Shown: piece after piece, positions 30,601-36,041 of the stretch | How the letters are laid out: each line of letters starts with the position of its first letter | Numbering within the stretch: position 1 is the first letter of the stretch | Virus record (IMG/VR): IMGVR_UViG_3300020450_000049 | Span: 1 to 37,200 of that record | Strand: one strand, 5' to 3' | Origin: a virus | Length of the DNA stretch: 37,200 nucleotides | Program-made: the position numbers and the translations under genes | Notes under the pieces: model-generated | The model's database searches: none | Seen by the model: only the letters and a program-made list of their open reading frames with translations | Told to the model about the DNA's origin: nothing

Positions 30601-31636
30601 CTGTAGCGGCAAATCCTACCGTTGAATCAACATTTAAAACAGTGGTTCCAGCAGATACAGCACCTATTACCCTAGTAGTGGGTTGTACTTCAAAAGATCC
30701 ATAAATTGCACCATCAACTCTAATATCTCTATTATACCCTGCGTCTATACTTAACTTATAAAAGGTCTGTCCAAACCCCACCTGAAGGGGTTCTACGGCG
30801 GTTATAGGAGCATATGCTTTATTGATACTATCAGCGTAAGATTGTTGAAATAAAGTGGAATTTTCTAAATTTTCAGGATTTCCGCTAATTGGTTCTACTA
30901 CAAGATCATTAGTAACTCTCCACTGTGCATTAGAAGGAGTAAATAAAAAATCTTTTGGTCTTACAATTTTTACATCTTCATTATATAAAGCTTTAAACAA
31001 TATTTCAAAGGATTTATCGCTACCTTTACTTAAATAAAAATCTTTTGCATGTTTTATAAAAACATTTTGATCTAAATCAGAATCAAAAGTTCTATCATCT
31101 AATCCAGGAATTAATTGGCGTTTTACTTTTAATAAAAACTCTTTTAAAAATAAATCACTTAAATTAGTAATTGTAGATCCTGAAACATGAGTTGCAATTT
31201 TAGTTGTTTCAAAAACTAATGTATCAGAGGTTGCTTCAGCAGTATATGAGGTTACTCCACTAAAACCTCTTACACATCCTGTGAAAGATGAATCTGTTTT
31301 TCCCGTATATGTAATAATTTCATCGTCAATTTTTAATAAACCATAAGATTCTGGAAACCCTTTGGTTCCATTTGGTGATTCTATTAAATCAACATTAACA
31401 GTATCGCCTCCAAGATCTAATGCAGTGCCTAATATGATAGAATCAGTAGTATTGGTTAATTCACTAACCTTAATGTACTGATCAATATTTTCGATAAGAT
31501 CAATAGGACCACTCTGGTACTCTTGACCCTCATAATATGATTTTAAAAATTCCGCAACTAATGGAAACTCGTCCTGCACATAAGCAGGAAGTTGGTTTTG
31601 AACAATGTTGCTAAACTTAACTCTATTTTGTGGCAT
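18668..31636 (-). CDS. gp7: Giant gp7-like baseplate wedge protein with YHYH domain (4,322 aa)
   Basis: It lies between gp6 and gp8, the place of T4 gp7 (1,032 aa). Residues about 188-228 contain DFYLSKGSDKSFEILFK and ALYNEDVKI, closely resembling T4 gp7 DFYSTKGIEASYKFLFK and VLYNEEVEI. The rest is a string of modules: HDF-x-TGD...YYV...FKL units near 640-725, 912-960, 1022-1070, 1760-1820, 1935-1982 and 3079-3142; GY repeats near 802-882, 1129-1249, 2176-2320, 3436-3492 and 4046-4126; IDDE...RG units near 75-115 and about 3195-3240; and fibre-type FDG...ND-I-x-Q units near 3332-3415 and 3809-3889. Residues about 1247-1490 form a YHYH-type domain (GYAYDGHPIYGPYGY, RFCVTPEFPDGTYAYF). The start is 1 nt after the gp6 stop. 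It is over four times the length of T4 gp7, so it probably forms an extended baseplate periphery (inference). Confidence 0.9.
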   Translation of the reverse strand: MPQNRVKFSNIVQNQLPAYVQDEFPLVAEFLKSYYEGQEYQSGPIDLIENIDQYIKVSELTNTTDSIILGTALDLGGDTVNVDLIESPNGTKGFPESYGLLKIDDEIITYTGKTDSSFTGCVRGFSGVTSYTAEATSDTLVFETTKIATHVSGSTITNLSDLFLKEFLLKVKRQLIPGLDDRTFDSDLDQNVFIKHAKDFYLSKGSDKSFEILFKALYNEDVKIVRPKDFLFTPSNAQWRVTNDLVVEPISGNPENLENSTLFQQSYADSINKAYAPITAVEPLQVGFGQTFYKLSIDAGYNRDIRVDGAIYGSFEVQPTTRVIGAVSAGTTVLNVDSTVGFAATGGDLYIPYADGTTGIVSYRSKSLTQFFGVGLGNTGVLVDINDGTTIGINTFAYGQSNLDQDETVTVRINSVLNKFNFSDKTFYYSEGDTIKLKTLGVSETGFKAKSWFYNISPTYNIKSIELIDASDKTYKLTLGVDHSFRFGDSAVIIASDKSQKNTNIINIESDKSIVVRGQGNIDLTDSYTIKRDILTAQSNTFPKTNLYVTNVQNVYSKPVDILNGKPYNGPSHFHPNTGKKMVGAAHTSKPHATLTTLPGVNKLLVSSSSLPTYNSQPLNVYSQTVKFSGSFVGSEFNIKPVGDHGFYTGDAVYYKPEKENYEFFDSLGNKKVGVKVNSSLFSGDVGFIVTGLADGQTVEDRIPPNEGLYFVTRVDANIIKLSKSRTNIFNSIFISIDNSINASNCEFKPYDFRFKTLESQKIVREISEVDDDGKVTPTEPGFTGMLINGVEICNYKSKEFVYYGKINQIDVNARGSNYDVINPPLLSINDNVGTGATGFVAVSGNLKEIRLLDSGFDYQDTPIISINGGNGKGAVATANMKKAVHSVSFNSQSDVGLGTTAFNSYEIGFGTFHKFTDFEEVIYKNAGQKNVGGLSTDSSYFVSKVGLTTVKLFQTQNDAISGINTVELTSFGIGKQFINSANRKTIVDSINVIDSGSGYQNKKRTVLSSTGINTALNQIKINDHDYQSGDIINYVETSSTVIGGLSADREYYVTAINADEFKLSEVGIGSTAKDFYYNTKQYIDFTSAGVGTQTFNYPDITVSVVGTVGIASTGTETFECKVQPIFRGEVTSIHLSNQGVGYGSSEIINFLREPQVTLIGGTEAQLKPVIVNGSITEIVVMSKGQKYNAAPTLTINGDGIGAVITPVFENNEITEVKVIHGGNGYTSASTSISVDFPGAGVNVKPILQHWRVNLFERNLANVSGDDGYIAHEFRPGYGLQYSHLYAPRVLRESVFANSQEGNTLYGDKDLQIVNGLEVPSNQHSPILGYAYDGHPIYGPYGYVTQSGGVITQMKSGYSLTLAENRPSTLLFPEGFFVEDFTHKNVADETILDENNGRFCVTPEFPDGTYAYFTTIDSGATESSGPFQGYKKPVFPYLIGENYRSIPNEFNFKNDSNQDAYDLQNFEWQRNTEPYNLIEGDTEYDYVYIPNKLSQIIDIKSVTPGSVENIGIETGGILYQIGDSAIFDNSNTSGTGAVAKVSVIDGKTVDSISFATSSITGVEIYADTIQGDYLLVSDNPHNFKNKDIITVSGLSTTSSQIEGSYTSGITTSRFVVTGVGTDSTGIGTDGVTGLVTHINVLGNLTYPNIDSNDILGIGTERVKVLNVEKNRSRIRVLRAVDGTVAAAHTVTSFFFQDQRRLTINAGFNTTLSSNRNREIYFNPSETVGLGTTAGVGIGSTLYFSNPGAGISEIFIQTKALFIPGHDLSTGDELTYSPNGGSGIVVLEEGASYPSGISTLTNGDTLFVAKISDSLIGLSTVRVGLGTTGTFVGIASTHQSSSTLFFASDPVGAGIGTGVFHSFKTNYSPITAKINRNLVTVSAASSHGLINNDEVTVDVNPSISTSFIVKYNDFNRRVIVTPKSFISSGVNTSTNTFTLNDHDFVTGQKIIYTSDSPIEGLVDDGIYYVVKIDDNNFKLSDSHYNSTLSKPIIIGITSASAGVINPINPSVDVYKDSTVSFDLSDSSLSYTVQGTQYPAFELNFYTDRNYTNKWENDSESTGFNVTRTGSVGITADAKITLEVTKTIPEILYYRLDPVFESNIPDVKKEVVVDEETVSNNEVISNASVYNGKQTITTASTTAFTYTIADTPEQVSYAGTTSDIDYTTTSTNAYGSISRFEIKNSGVNYYSLPGITTITSTVGSGAVAEPSSSSIGKIKTTKIEDIGYTFPSDPTLKPSALLPQIIDIESLASFTNIGITSGGRGYGVAPKLLIRDGKTKKIITDADLRYSLGDTNVTILKNPTGMTKSYAPTLIPFENSNGVGISTVGFNTITKDAFVKLSVGFSTADSFPFVVGDTVMIENVSIGIGSTGKGFNSADHDFKFFTVNAVDANLGGIGATITYSMAAEFPDNGTFPGAFDPNNSAGRIIPEKYFPQFDIKLGTNDYLEGETVSSSSASGTVESWNSDIGLLKVSANNNFKVGDIIKGSTSDTQGIASSIKTFDSDLELEATSKVLKGWQDDSGFINSNIQRLQDSLYYQNFSYAIRSRVVEDTWNDVVSTLNHTLGFKKFSDYQLESTSPSMAVGVSTNQTSVDIVSDLVGVGDLNCVYDFDLVTENSRNTGSTFFSDEIIFSSRILTDFTESVGNRVLSIDDMSGSFNSNPRATKFSVVNTFVLNDSRALKFITLINDKRFTQERQLMLVSLLHDGSQGYINQYGRVETSYDQGSFDFSASGTDGQLLFFPTKATVNDYDVTTISYNLDDTLLGIGSTSLSDVAIINTSSTNVPSGTTTNVVGIASTYRSLRVLVEITPDLDDLSEFEYNEFTVLHDGTNVDLLEYGELITSQGSYSDPGFGTFHPYISGTDLKVDFIPNSSIGTTCVVNTIQVALASTSSGIGTIFMNHAKLDARATSISASGTPGFTTIAQYNNDFDAGYFFVQVTDTTNDRYQVSEVLVIDNHVSDPAAPISTFDTEYGVIESVGAGLGTIGSIVDSNGIVSLTFTPLASIAVDVAVFSNALKHVIAAKDSIDFTNATINSGFGEYFGTERDIKRAFNLTHDTNNIFERYVLCNDANIVSVSADTITIPNHFFVTGEQISYSHSGSGSTMAIGIASTSFAGIGTTDKVPSDVFVVKISSDAIKLARSAEDALKVVPEPLNITSVGIGTSHRFVATNQNAKALIALDNIIQSPVVSTAVTTTLSNMIRETDNVIEFSGINSFFGADLIKINNEIMKIEGVGIGSTNFIRVRREWLGTVLAGHGTGDKVTKVIGNYNIVNNLLTFSEAPYGNVPIGSTTNPPDERDWTGISTGSHFQGRTFMRSGETDGVNETYSENYVFDSISEQFDGIERTFRLKSDGVNVTGIQTDTVILVNDIFQGNGSVEQYTISETSGISSINFTGTATSVTSDPNGSNLPLGGIIVSVGSSEGFGYQPLVAAGGTAIIGNTGIVSAISVGNTGSGYRSGIQTTVNISIKEENLNGVTLTPVGIATIENGHVTGTAVTNTQVFYKPKSISDVGYTSTTGVTIVSVSTAHGLSVGDEVSLSGIAFTCDYAPPLGINTAAYNNVTGILTVTTNTPHGYNTSGKTSVVIFTGLAFTCQIDNGATIHTYPRSVSATDASRGDPFFGGASVISVNSTTEFEAQVGTSTVPTFYVGLGTVQGAIVAPRRVNNSPTKIDPAAASKSTVLQIIDNDTFLVNTGISTLAHFYARGGTVHKPFDVVFDDPLSYSNLPLQYASGNVGVGTGATIDIVVGQGSSVVNFTVQDTGYGYGNGQSLTVAIGGTTGIPTSTGYKEFLINVEETFSDEFTGWSLGILQSLDNFDSDFNGSTKAFQLTDNGDLISIRAGKGSEINVQDILLIFINDILQVPGKGYTFDGGSVVTFTEAPKVGDKSRVIFYKGSGDSDVINREIIETVKKGDDLTIESNSPQESYLQENERIVLSVNSTDIVSTNPYYGPGNTTDENLQRPVVWCRQTEDKIINEKPIGKDRELYEPQIAPYTYITKSVGIGSTAIYVDSLRPLFNTFNEREDSTDLGFQKKIKFHNQAVKTGAAGTAIVSIAGTISSVDITDGGVGYTTATVSFGSTTGIGTTTQAFGSVIIGAAGTVTGVAITSAGVGYTHTNVPSVLISPPTHVEEENTVSTYNGDQGIIVGFGTTTIASKDQMIFDLFIPEDSFLRLSGLTGTAITMSGIGTNDIFVVTGSHVGDATTSITSVDSGGNTIGVGKSFIDNVYSVASFEIVNTTSGINSEGVGIGTTHCARVFATITSDFSWGGTGIETSNSYGTYSWGRIDLSSRSGLNSYTAFTEGGVVGITTSTIIERSAPLKFKNYKRI

Positions 31637-31637
31637 C

Positions 31638-33578
31638 TTATGATCTTACTAAGTTCCCGTTATGATAACTTGAAGTTACTGTGTAATTTGAAGCGGCTGG
31701 ATCTAATCCAGAGGAGATGTTGTCTACTACCATTTCAAAATTACTGTTACTAATATCTAGTTGTAAATAAAGATCCTGTAATCCAATTACGTCATTGGAT
31801 TTAGGACATGCTGATAACTCAATGATAGTTTGACCATCTTTTAATTTACCAGCTATAATATTGACAGGATTTAAAGTAACGATTCCACTCTTATAGTTAA
31901 CTGATCCAACATTTCTTCTAACAATAGAGGGTGATGTTGAATTAGGAGAGGGAAGAGTAAAAAAGAAAATGGATCCTGTTTCTCTATTAGAATTTGGAAT
32001 GTCAGAAATGTAAATATCCTGAGATATTCCACTTATTCTAAATGCAGTGGATTTGATGTTATATCCACTCATACTCTTGATATAAAATTCATTACCAAAT
32101 CCAATTTGGTACTCCGCAAAACTATTTAATACTGCTCTAATGTCCCGTCTTATCTGTAAAGTCGTAATATTAGATGTGATAGAGGCATCACTCTCATCAA
32201 TTACTTTTAGGAACTTACTGTACTTAAATCTAGCACCATATCTATTTAATTCAGTTGATTCTGCGTAACTTTCAGTATTTTGTTGAACTAAAGTAGAAAC
32301 AAATTCACCAGAGGGTGCTAAATTGGAATTATAATATATTTTTGAGTCAACTTCGATGTAAAGATACTTCAAATCAAGTATTTCTGGCACAATTCCAGCA
32401 ACTGCAAACTTTTTAAGTTTAGTTTTAATATTTTCTTTGATCAAATTAGGTAAAAAGTCACCAGTTCTTGGTTTAATGCTAATAAAGACCTTTCCATATT
32501 GAGGAGGAACTAATTCTTCACCTCCAAACACAGAAATTGACTCTGTTTCGGGATAAATTTTTGCTGGAATGAGTGTTTCGTAATCATTTGCACTCACTGC
32601 TCTATTTTGAGATGCATAAATGCGAGGAGCAAACTTTTTAATTGAATCAACAGTCTCAATACTCTCTCCACCACTTGATTTAAGGTCTGTACTGAGTAAA
32701 GAAATCCCTGTTGTTACTGAATATGACTGAGCATTCCTAATATATGACAATCTACCAGCAAAAGTAAAATTACTAATGCCATTTGCAGCATCACCACTCG
32801 AAACTACGTATTCAACAGTGACAAAATTGCCTTCTTCTAGTTTTTTACCAAAAATATCGTCACCAAAAAAGATTTCATATCGCTCATCTTCTATTTCTTG
32901 AAGAAAATATACTTTTGAAGACGAATCAATGTCAAAAATACTATTTTGAGAACTATATTTAGCACCTGTGGTCTCAGATGCGTTATTTTTAACAGTCACC
33001 GTCATCAAAGAAGTGTCAATTCCTGTATTTGGAAGAATAAATTTCTGATCTGGATTGACTGAGGTGTTAGTAAAGGCATTTGTTATCAAAGTTCCCTCAG
33101 AAATCTTAACTTGATCAAAAGTAGCAGTTGCAATTCCATTAGAATCGGTGAAAACTGGAACTGTGATGTCTTCTAAGATACAAAAGACATATGAATTTAC
33201 TCCTGTTTGCCCCGCAGAAGACGCTACAGGACCTTTGTTTAGTGTTATAGTAGCAGGAGCAGGGGTAACACCAGTTACGTCCACAAAGAAACTTACAGTG
33301 GCAGTAGCAGCAGTCCTAGAACGAGGTAAATATCCAATATTTCTTGCTAACGAAACTACATTTTCTCTTAAAGTGGCACTATCAATGAATACTTCATTGG
33401 TTACCATGTTGGCATTATAAGAAGTAATGTAGGTATTATATGCTAGTACGTCTAAAATAGATGATAAGTTAGATCCTTCAAAGTCATAATCTGTAAAATT
33501 AGAGTTTGACCTAAGGTAATCTTTAAGTGAAGTCTTAACCTGATCAAAATCAAGGTTAGAAAAATTTACTAACGGCAT
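31638..33578 (-). CDS. gp6: Baseplate wedge subunit gp6
   Basis: The 646-aa protein is close to T4 gp6 in size (660). Its N-terminal region (NLDFDQVKTSLKDYLRSN, FTDYDFEGSNLSSILDVLAY, NTYITSYNANMVTNEVFIDS, NVVSLARNIGYLPRS) is the well-known gp6/baseplate-J-like opening. Middle blocks include RYEIFFGDDIFGKKLEEGN and the J-like segment NRAVSANDYETLIPAKIYPE, followed by GKVFISIKPRTGDFLP. In T4, gp6 forms the dimer ring that joins the wedges into the baseplate and changes shape on contraction. The ATG is 1 nt after the gp25 stop, and its own stop is 1 nt before the giant gp7-like gene, so the three are translationally linked. Confidence 0.95.
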   Translation of the reverse strand: MPLVNFSNLDFDQVKTSLKDYLRSNSNFTDYDFEGSNLSSILDVLAYNTYITSYNANMVTNEVFIDSATLRENVVSLARNIGYLPRSRTAATATVSFFVDVTGVTPAPATITLNKGPVASSAGQTGVNSYVFCILEDITVPVFTDSNGIATATFDQVKISEGTLITNAFTNTSVNPDQKFILPNTGIDTSLMTVTVKNNASETTGAKYSSQNSIFDIDSSSKVYFLQEIEDERYEIFFGDDIFGKKLEEGNFVTVEYVVSSGDAANGISNFTFAGRLSYIRNAQSYSVTTGISLLSTDLKSSGGESIETVDSIKKFAPRIYASQNRAVSANDYETLIPAKIYPETESISVFGGEELVPPQYGKVFISIKPRTGDFLPNLIKENIKTKLKKFAVAGIVPEILDLKYLYIEVDSKIYYNSNLAPSGEFVSTLVQQNTESYAESTELNRYGARFKYSKFLKVIDESDASITSNITTLQIRRDIRAVLNSFAEYQIGFGNEFYIKSMSGYNIKSTAFRISGISQDIYISDIPNSNRETGSIFFFTLPSPNSTSPSIVRRNVGSVNYKSGIVTLNPVNIIAGKLKDGQTIIELSACPKSNDVIGLQDLYLQLDISNSNFEMVVDNISSGLDPAASNYTVTSSYHNGNLVRS

Positions 33579-33579
33579 C

Positions 33580-33981
33580 TTATCTTGTTGATTGTAAGGC
33601 GAATTGTAATTCCTGAGGAGCTACGTCTGCTCCTATAATTTCATATACAATAACAGCATCAAAAGAGGCATCATCATTATTTGGATTTACAGATATATCC
33701 AATATTTTCACTCTAGGTTCAAAATTAACAATTGAATATTCAATTTCTTCTCGAATTTGTGATGCAGTTATGTCATCTACATTTTCAAAAAGTAATTTTG
33801 ATACCCTAGATCCAAAATCTGGTTGAAAAAACTTTTCACCAGGCACTGTCATGACAATGTTCCTTACAGAACGAGCAATTGCATTCTCATTTTTAAGCCC
33901 AATGAGGTCATCATTCAGAGGATTACTCTGAAAAGTCATGCTAAGGTCTTTAAAACCCCTACTTACCCGTTCTAAAGGCAT
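33580..33981 (-). CDS. gp25: Baseplate wedge subunit gp25
   Basis: The 133-aa protein is the same size as T4 gp25 (132 aa) and belongs to the gpW/gp25 lysozyme-like fold family. Visible motifs are DLSMTFQSNPLNDDL, ARSVRNIVMTVPGEKFF, PDFGSRVSKLLFE and IREEIEYSIVNFEPRVKIL. In T4, gp25 sits in the wedge core with gp6 and gp53 next to the sheath. Here it opens the baseplate operon immediately upstream of gp6; in T4 it lies in a different cluster. A late promoter lies 29 nt upstream. No strong ribosome binding site is visible before the ATG. Confidence 0.95.
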   Translation of the reverse strand: MPLERVSRGFKDLSMTFQSNPLNDDLIGLKNENAIARSVRNIVMTVPGEKFFQPDFGSRVSKLLFENVDDITASQIREEIEYSIVNFEPRVKILDISVNPNNDDASFDAVIVYEIIGADVAPQELQFALQSTR

Positions 33982-34010
33982 AGGATTGTCTAATATTTAG
34001 AATTATATTT

Positions 34011-34018
34011 TATTTATT
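34011..34018 (-). promoter_or_regulatory. T4-type late promoter AATAAATA
   Basis: The minus strand reads AATAAATA in the gap before gp25 and marks the change from the non-structural genes to the baseplate operon. A second, closer element (CTAAATAT at 33993-34000) lies only about 11 nt before the ATG and is less likely to be the working one. Confidence 0.6.
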
Positions 34019-34025
34019 AAAGATA

Positions 34026-34178
34026 TTAAAGAACATCTGCATCATAATCGAGTCCTTCCCAGAACTCATCATCATTTATTTTCTCCCAAAGGTCATTTTG
34101 TACCTTAGAATCACGTTTTTTCGGTGTCTGTGGGTCGTTTGCTATCTCCCTCAACATCTTTTTGTTTTTCTGTGTCAT
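34026..34178 (-). CDS. Small charged protein of unknown function (50 aa)
   Basis: From the ATG at 34178 the product is rich in Lys, Asp and Glu (MTQKNKKMLREIANDPQTPK, ending FWEGLDYDADVL). The first 68 nt overlap the end of the 239-aa gene in another frame, a common arrangement for coupled phage genes. A purine-rich AAAGAGAA lies just upstream. A longer version with a GTG start at 34223 (65 aa) is possible. The distinct acidic C-terminus beyond the overlap argues that the frame is used, but I do not recognise the family. Confidence 0.5.
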   Translation of the reverse strand: MTQKNKKMLREIANDPQTPKKRDSKVQNDLWEKINDDEFWEGLDYDADVL

Positions 34179-34830
34179 CGATTTCTCTTTCTTTGGTGGT
34201 TTTCCAGAAATAATTTTCATCACTACCTAATCCATCACGATCATGACCATTCTCAACCTGATAAAAGACCGTAGAAACCTTAAAATCAGGAGTTTTAGGT
34301 GGTTCAGGTGTTAAACTATTGTCATAGATACGTATTCTATTGTTAGGATAGAGTGCAAATTGCCCATTGTCTAACTCAATTAGGTTATGAGACTTATGTT
34401 CAGGTGGATTTTCACTTGTAGAGTAGTCAACAGCATCAACATCTTGATGATAGTTGTCTAATGTACAAATATATGTACCTGTTTGTGTTCCATAATCTCT
34501 TGTATATAGTTCATAGTGCATTGATCCTACAAACTGCTTCTGAACAGCAACCAAACCATAGTCCATACAGTTCCAAAACTGAAGGTTATGGAGTGTCATA
34601 TCAGGGTCAGGTATCTCTGGTTCGCTTAGAAATGCTGATATAGGCAATTTATCAAACATTGCGGCATAATCAGGTAGATATGTTTCAAAGTAAAAAGCAC
34701 GTCCAGGTATCGATTTTGCCGATACCCAAACGCCTTTTACAAATTCACCGTGTCCACCTTTATGATCAAGAAGATATTCTTTTCTTACCCATACTTCATA
34801 AGCAGGTAAGTTACATATAAGTGCTGGCAT
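34111..34830 (-). CDS. Conserved cyanophage-type protein of unknown function (239 aa)
   Basis: The protein begins MPALICNLPAYEVWVRKEYL and is rich in aromatic residues. Recognisable blocks are DHKGGHGEFVKGVWVSAKSI, PGRAFYFETYLPDYAAMFDK, LPISAFLS, NLQFWNCMDYGL, LDNGQFALYPNNRIRIYD and PDFKVSTVFYQVENG. I recall very similar proteins in other marine T4-like cyanophages, annotated only as hypothetical. No membrane segment or known catalytic motif is visible. The last 30 residues are highly charged and overlap the next small gene. It starts 3 nt after the 47-aa gene, as part of the operon that begins with the glycosyltransferase-like gene. Confidence 0.82.
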   Translation of the reverse strand: MPALICNLPAYEVWVRKEYLLDHKGGHGEFVKGVWVSAKSIPGRAFYFETYLPDYAAMFDKLPISAFLSEPEIPDPDMTLHNLQFWNCMDYGLVAVQKQFVGSMHYELYTRDYGTQTGTYICTLDNYHQDVDAVDYSTSENPPEHKSHNLIELDNGQFALYPNNRIRIYDNSLTPEPPKTPDFKVSTVFYQVENGHDRDGLGSDENYFWKTTKEREIDDTEKQKDVEGDSKRPTDTEKT

Positions 34831-34833
34831 AGT

Positions 34834-34977
34834 TTAGTTCCCTTGTCCTCTTGTACGTTTTTTTGCTGTATTACGAGAGGAAGCGGCATATTTAGTATGT
34901 TTGCCTCTTCCTTGACGAGTTTTTTTCGGTCTTGATTCAACCGTTACATCACCTGATGCACTGTACATCCTTGGCAT
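34834..34977 (-). CDS. Small basic protein (47 aa)
   Basis: The ATG at 34977 lies directly after the stop of the 55-aa gene and has a good ribosome binding site (GGAGGG, then 7 nt). The product begins MPRMYSASGDVTVESRPKKT and ends KKRTRGQGN. It has about a dozen Lys and Arg residues and very few acidic ones, so it could bind nucleic acid or the acidic surface of another protein; no function is known. I recall close relatives in other cyanophages. It is too short for many gene finders, but the tight packing between two genes and the ribosome binding site support it. Confidence 0.78.
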   Translation of the reverse strand: MPRMYSASGDVTVESRPKKTRQGRGKHTKYAASSRNTAKKRTRGQGN

Positions 34978-35145
34978 TTAACATCCCTCCGAATCGTGTG
35001 TTAGTTCAGTTATATCTTCTGTGACTTTATATTTAATCGAGTCACGCCCCGATAGTTCCGTTAGAATTTCATCAGACAGATACCATAGATCTTCTGATGT
35101 CTTTCCTTTCATGTGGTGTTCTACCCACTCTTTGAGTGCATCCAT
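34978..35145 (-). CDS. Small acidic protein of unknown function (55 aa)
   Basis: The start chosen is the ATG at 35145, 5 nt after the stop of the glycosyltransferase-like gene. The frame extends further upstream, but that part is an Arg/Cys-rich shadow of the upstream gene. The product begins MDALKEWVEHHMKGKTSEDL and continues WYLSDEILTELSGRDSIKYK, predicted mostly helical and acidic. No family is recognised. Its stop is immediately followed by the start of the 47-aa gene. Confidence 0.7.
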   Translation of the reverse strand: MDALKEWVEHHMKGKTSEDLWYLSDEILTELSGRDSIKYKVTEDITELTHDSEGC

Positions 35146-35150
35146 AATAC

Positions 35151-35957
35151 TTAGAGAACACGAGTTTTTTCGTGGCCTACACGAATACGAGGATCGCACC
35201 AGATGTCCCATCCTTCTTCGATGGCATCTAAGCAGAATGATACGTCTTCGCCGCACATGTCTTGTACTGCACCAGATTCAAACTGTTGCATCTTAGGAGC
35301 AAACCAAGGATACTCAAGTTTCTCAAATACACCGTTCTTAATCATTACCCAACCGAAACCAGTGTAGTCTACTGTGAAAGGTCTCTTTCTTTTCGAGATA
35401 CTTTCGACGGTTTCGTGATTCATAACTCCACCATTCTTGCGGAAGTCATCTTCTTCTAACCAGTGAGCGACAGATGTAGTGCTGCCATCTTCTGTGGCAT
35501 ACCAACCAGCAGTAATAGAACGCTCATTTAATAAATCATCATCTATACTTCCATCTTCTTTAACAGACTCAGCAGGAACTGCAAGGTCACATAGTTGCCA
35601 GAACTTGTTTGAGTCAAAGACTATATCCGAGTCAATCCATAATTGATAATCATACTTTAACTTTCCATCCCAAGGTATCTGATCAGGACCTCTGAGAACA
35701 TTTGCTCCAAGACACTTACATCTTGCAAAGTTCACCATAGAAGAGTAGTCCTGTGAGATCTGGATGGACATACCATTCTGAACCATATCAAAGCATAACT
35801 GCACAAAGTTTTTCAGAAATACGTATGAACATCCACGACCTGGAAGACAGAATACAATTGTCTTTCCTTTCATCCTTGTCTTAATAGCATCTATATCCCA
35901 ATCTTCTTTCTTCTTTGGTTTGGGAGCGTTTGCCTTGACAGTAAATCCTTTTGCCAT
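35151..35957 (-). CDS. GT-A-like glycosyltransferase (268 aa)
   Basis: After a basic N-terminal tail, KGKTIVFCLPGRGCSYVFLK starts a Rossmann-like nucleotide-sugar region. Residues about 104-115 contain LWIDSDIVFD, a D-x-D type metal/nucleotide-sugar motif. Residues about 233-263 contain GEDVSFCLDAIEEG and DPRIRVGHEK, the pattern seen at the end of many GT-A glycosyltransferases (G-E-D...F-C, then D-P-x-x-x-x-G-H). No signal peptide or membrane segment is seen. It may modify a virion or host component, but the substrate cannot be read from sequence. It leads an operon under a perfect-consensus sigma70 promoter that begins straight after a terminator. Its frame is intact. Confidence 0.72.
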   Translation of the reverse strand: MAKGFTVKANAPKPKKKEDWDIDAIKTRMKGKTIVFCLPGRGCSYVFLKNFVQLCFDMVQNGMSIQISQDYSSMVNFARCKCLGANVLRGPDQIPWDGKLKYDYQLWIDSDIVFDSNKFWQLCDLAVPAESVKEDGSIDDDLLNERSITAGWYATEDGSTTSVAHWLEEDDFRKNGGVMNHETVESISKRKRPFTVDYTGFGWVMIKNGVFEKLEYPWFAPKMQQFESGAVQDMCGEDVSFCLDAIEEGWDIWCDPRIRVGHEKTRVL

Positions 35958-35979
35958 AGTGTTTTGTAATTACCCTTTA

Positions 35980-36008
35980 ATTATAGAGTAATTATATGTA
36001 TATGTCAA
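35980..36008 (-). promoter_or_regulatory. Consensus sigma70-type promoter (TTGACA-17-TATAAT)
   Basis: The minus strand has TTGACA (36003-36008), a 17-nt spacer and TATAAT (35980-35985), a perfect consensus. It is 22 nt before the glycosyltransferase ATG and directly downstream of the terminator. The host RNA polymerase should use it early in infection. Confidence 0.85.
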
Positions 36009-36013
36009 TTCAT

Positions 36014-36041
36014 AAAAAAAGAGGGTAGTAATAACCCTCTT
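36014..36041 (-). terminator. Rho-independent terminator
   Basis: On the minus strand an 8-bp perfect stem (AAGAGGGT / ACCCTCTT) with a 7-nt loop is followed by a run of T. The stem begins within the TAA stop of the 83-aa gene, so it ends that transcript. Confidence 0.88.

Noticed and set aside
18668-31636. CRISPR-like or tandem DNA repeats in the giant gene
   Set aside because: Short strings such as CCAATACC recur because Gly-Ile-Gly-Thr-like peptides recur; spacing is irregular and the frame is coding throughout.
33993-34000. CTAAATAT as the gp25 late promoter
   Set aside because: It is so close to the ATG that almost no leader or ribosome binding site would remain; the AATAAATA at 34011-34018 fits better.
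35146-35256. N-terminal extension of the 55-aa gene
   Set aside because: The Arg/Cys-rich part is a shadow of the glycosyltransferase-like gene; the ATG just after that gene's stop is the natural start.
606-35459. Plus-strand open frames scattered through the window
   Set aside because: All lie opposite convincing minus-strand genes, lack ribosome binding sites and recognisable domains, and have skewed compositions expected from reverse reading.
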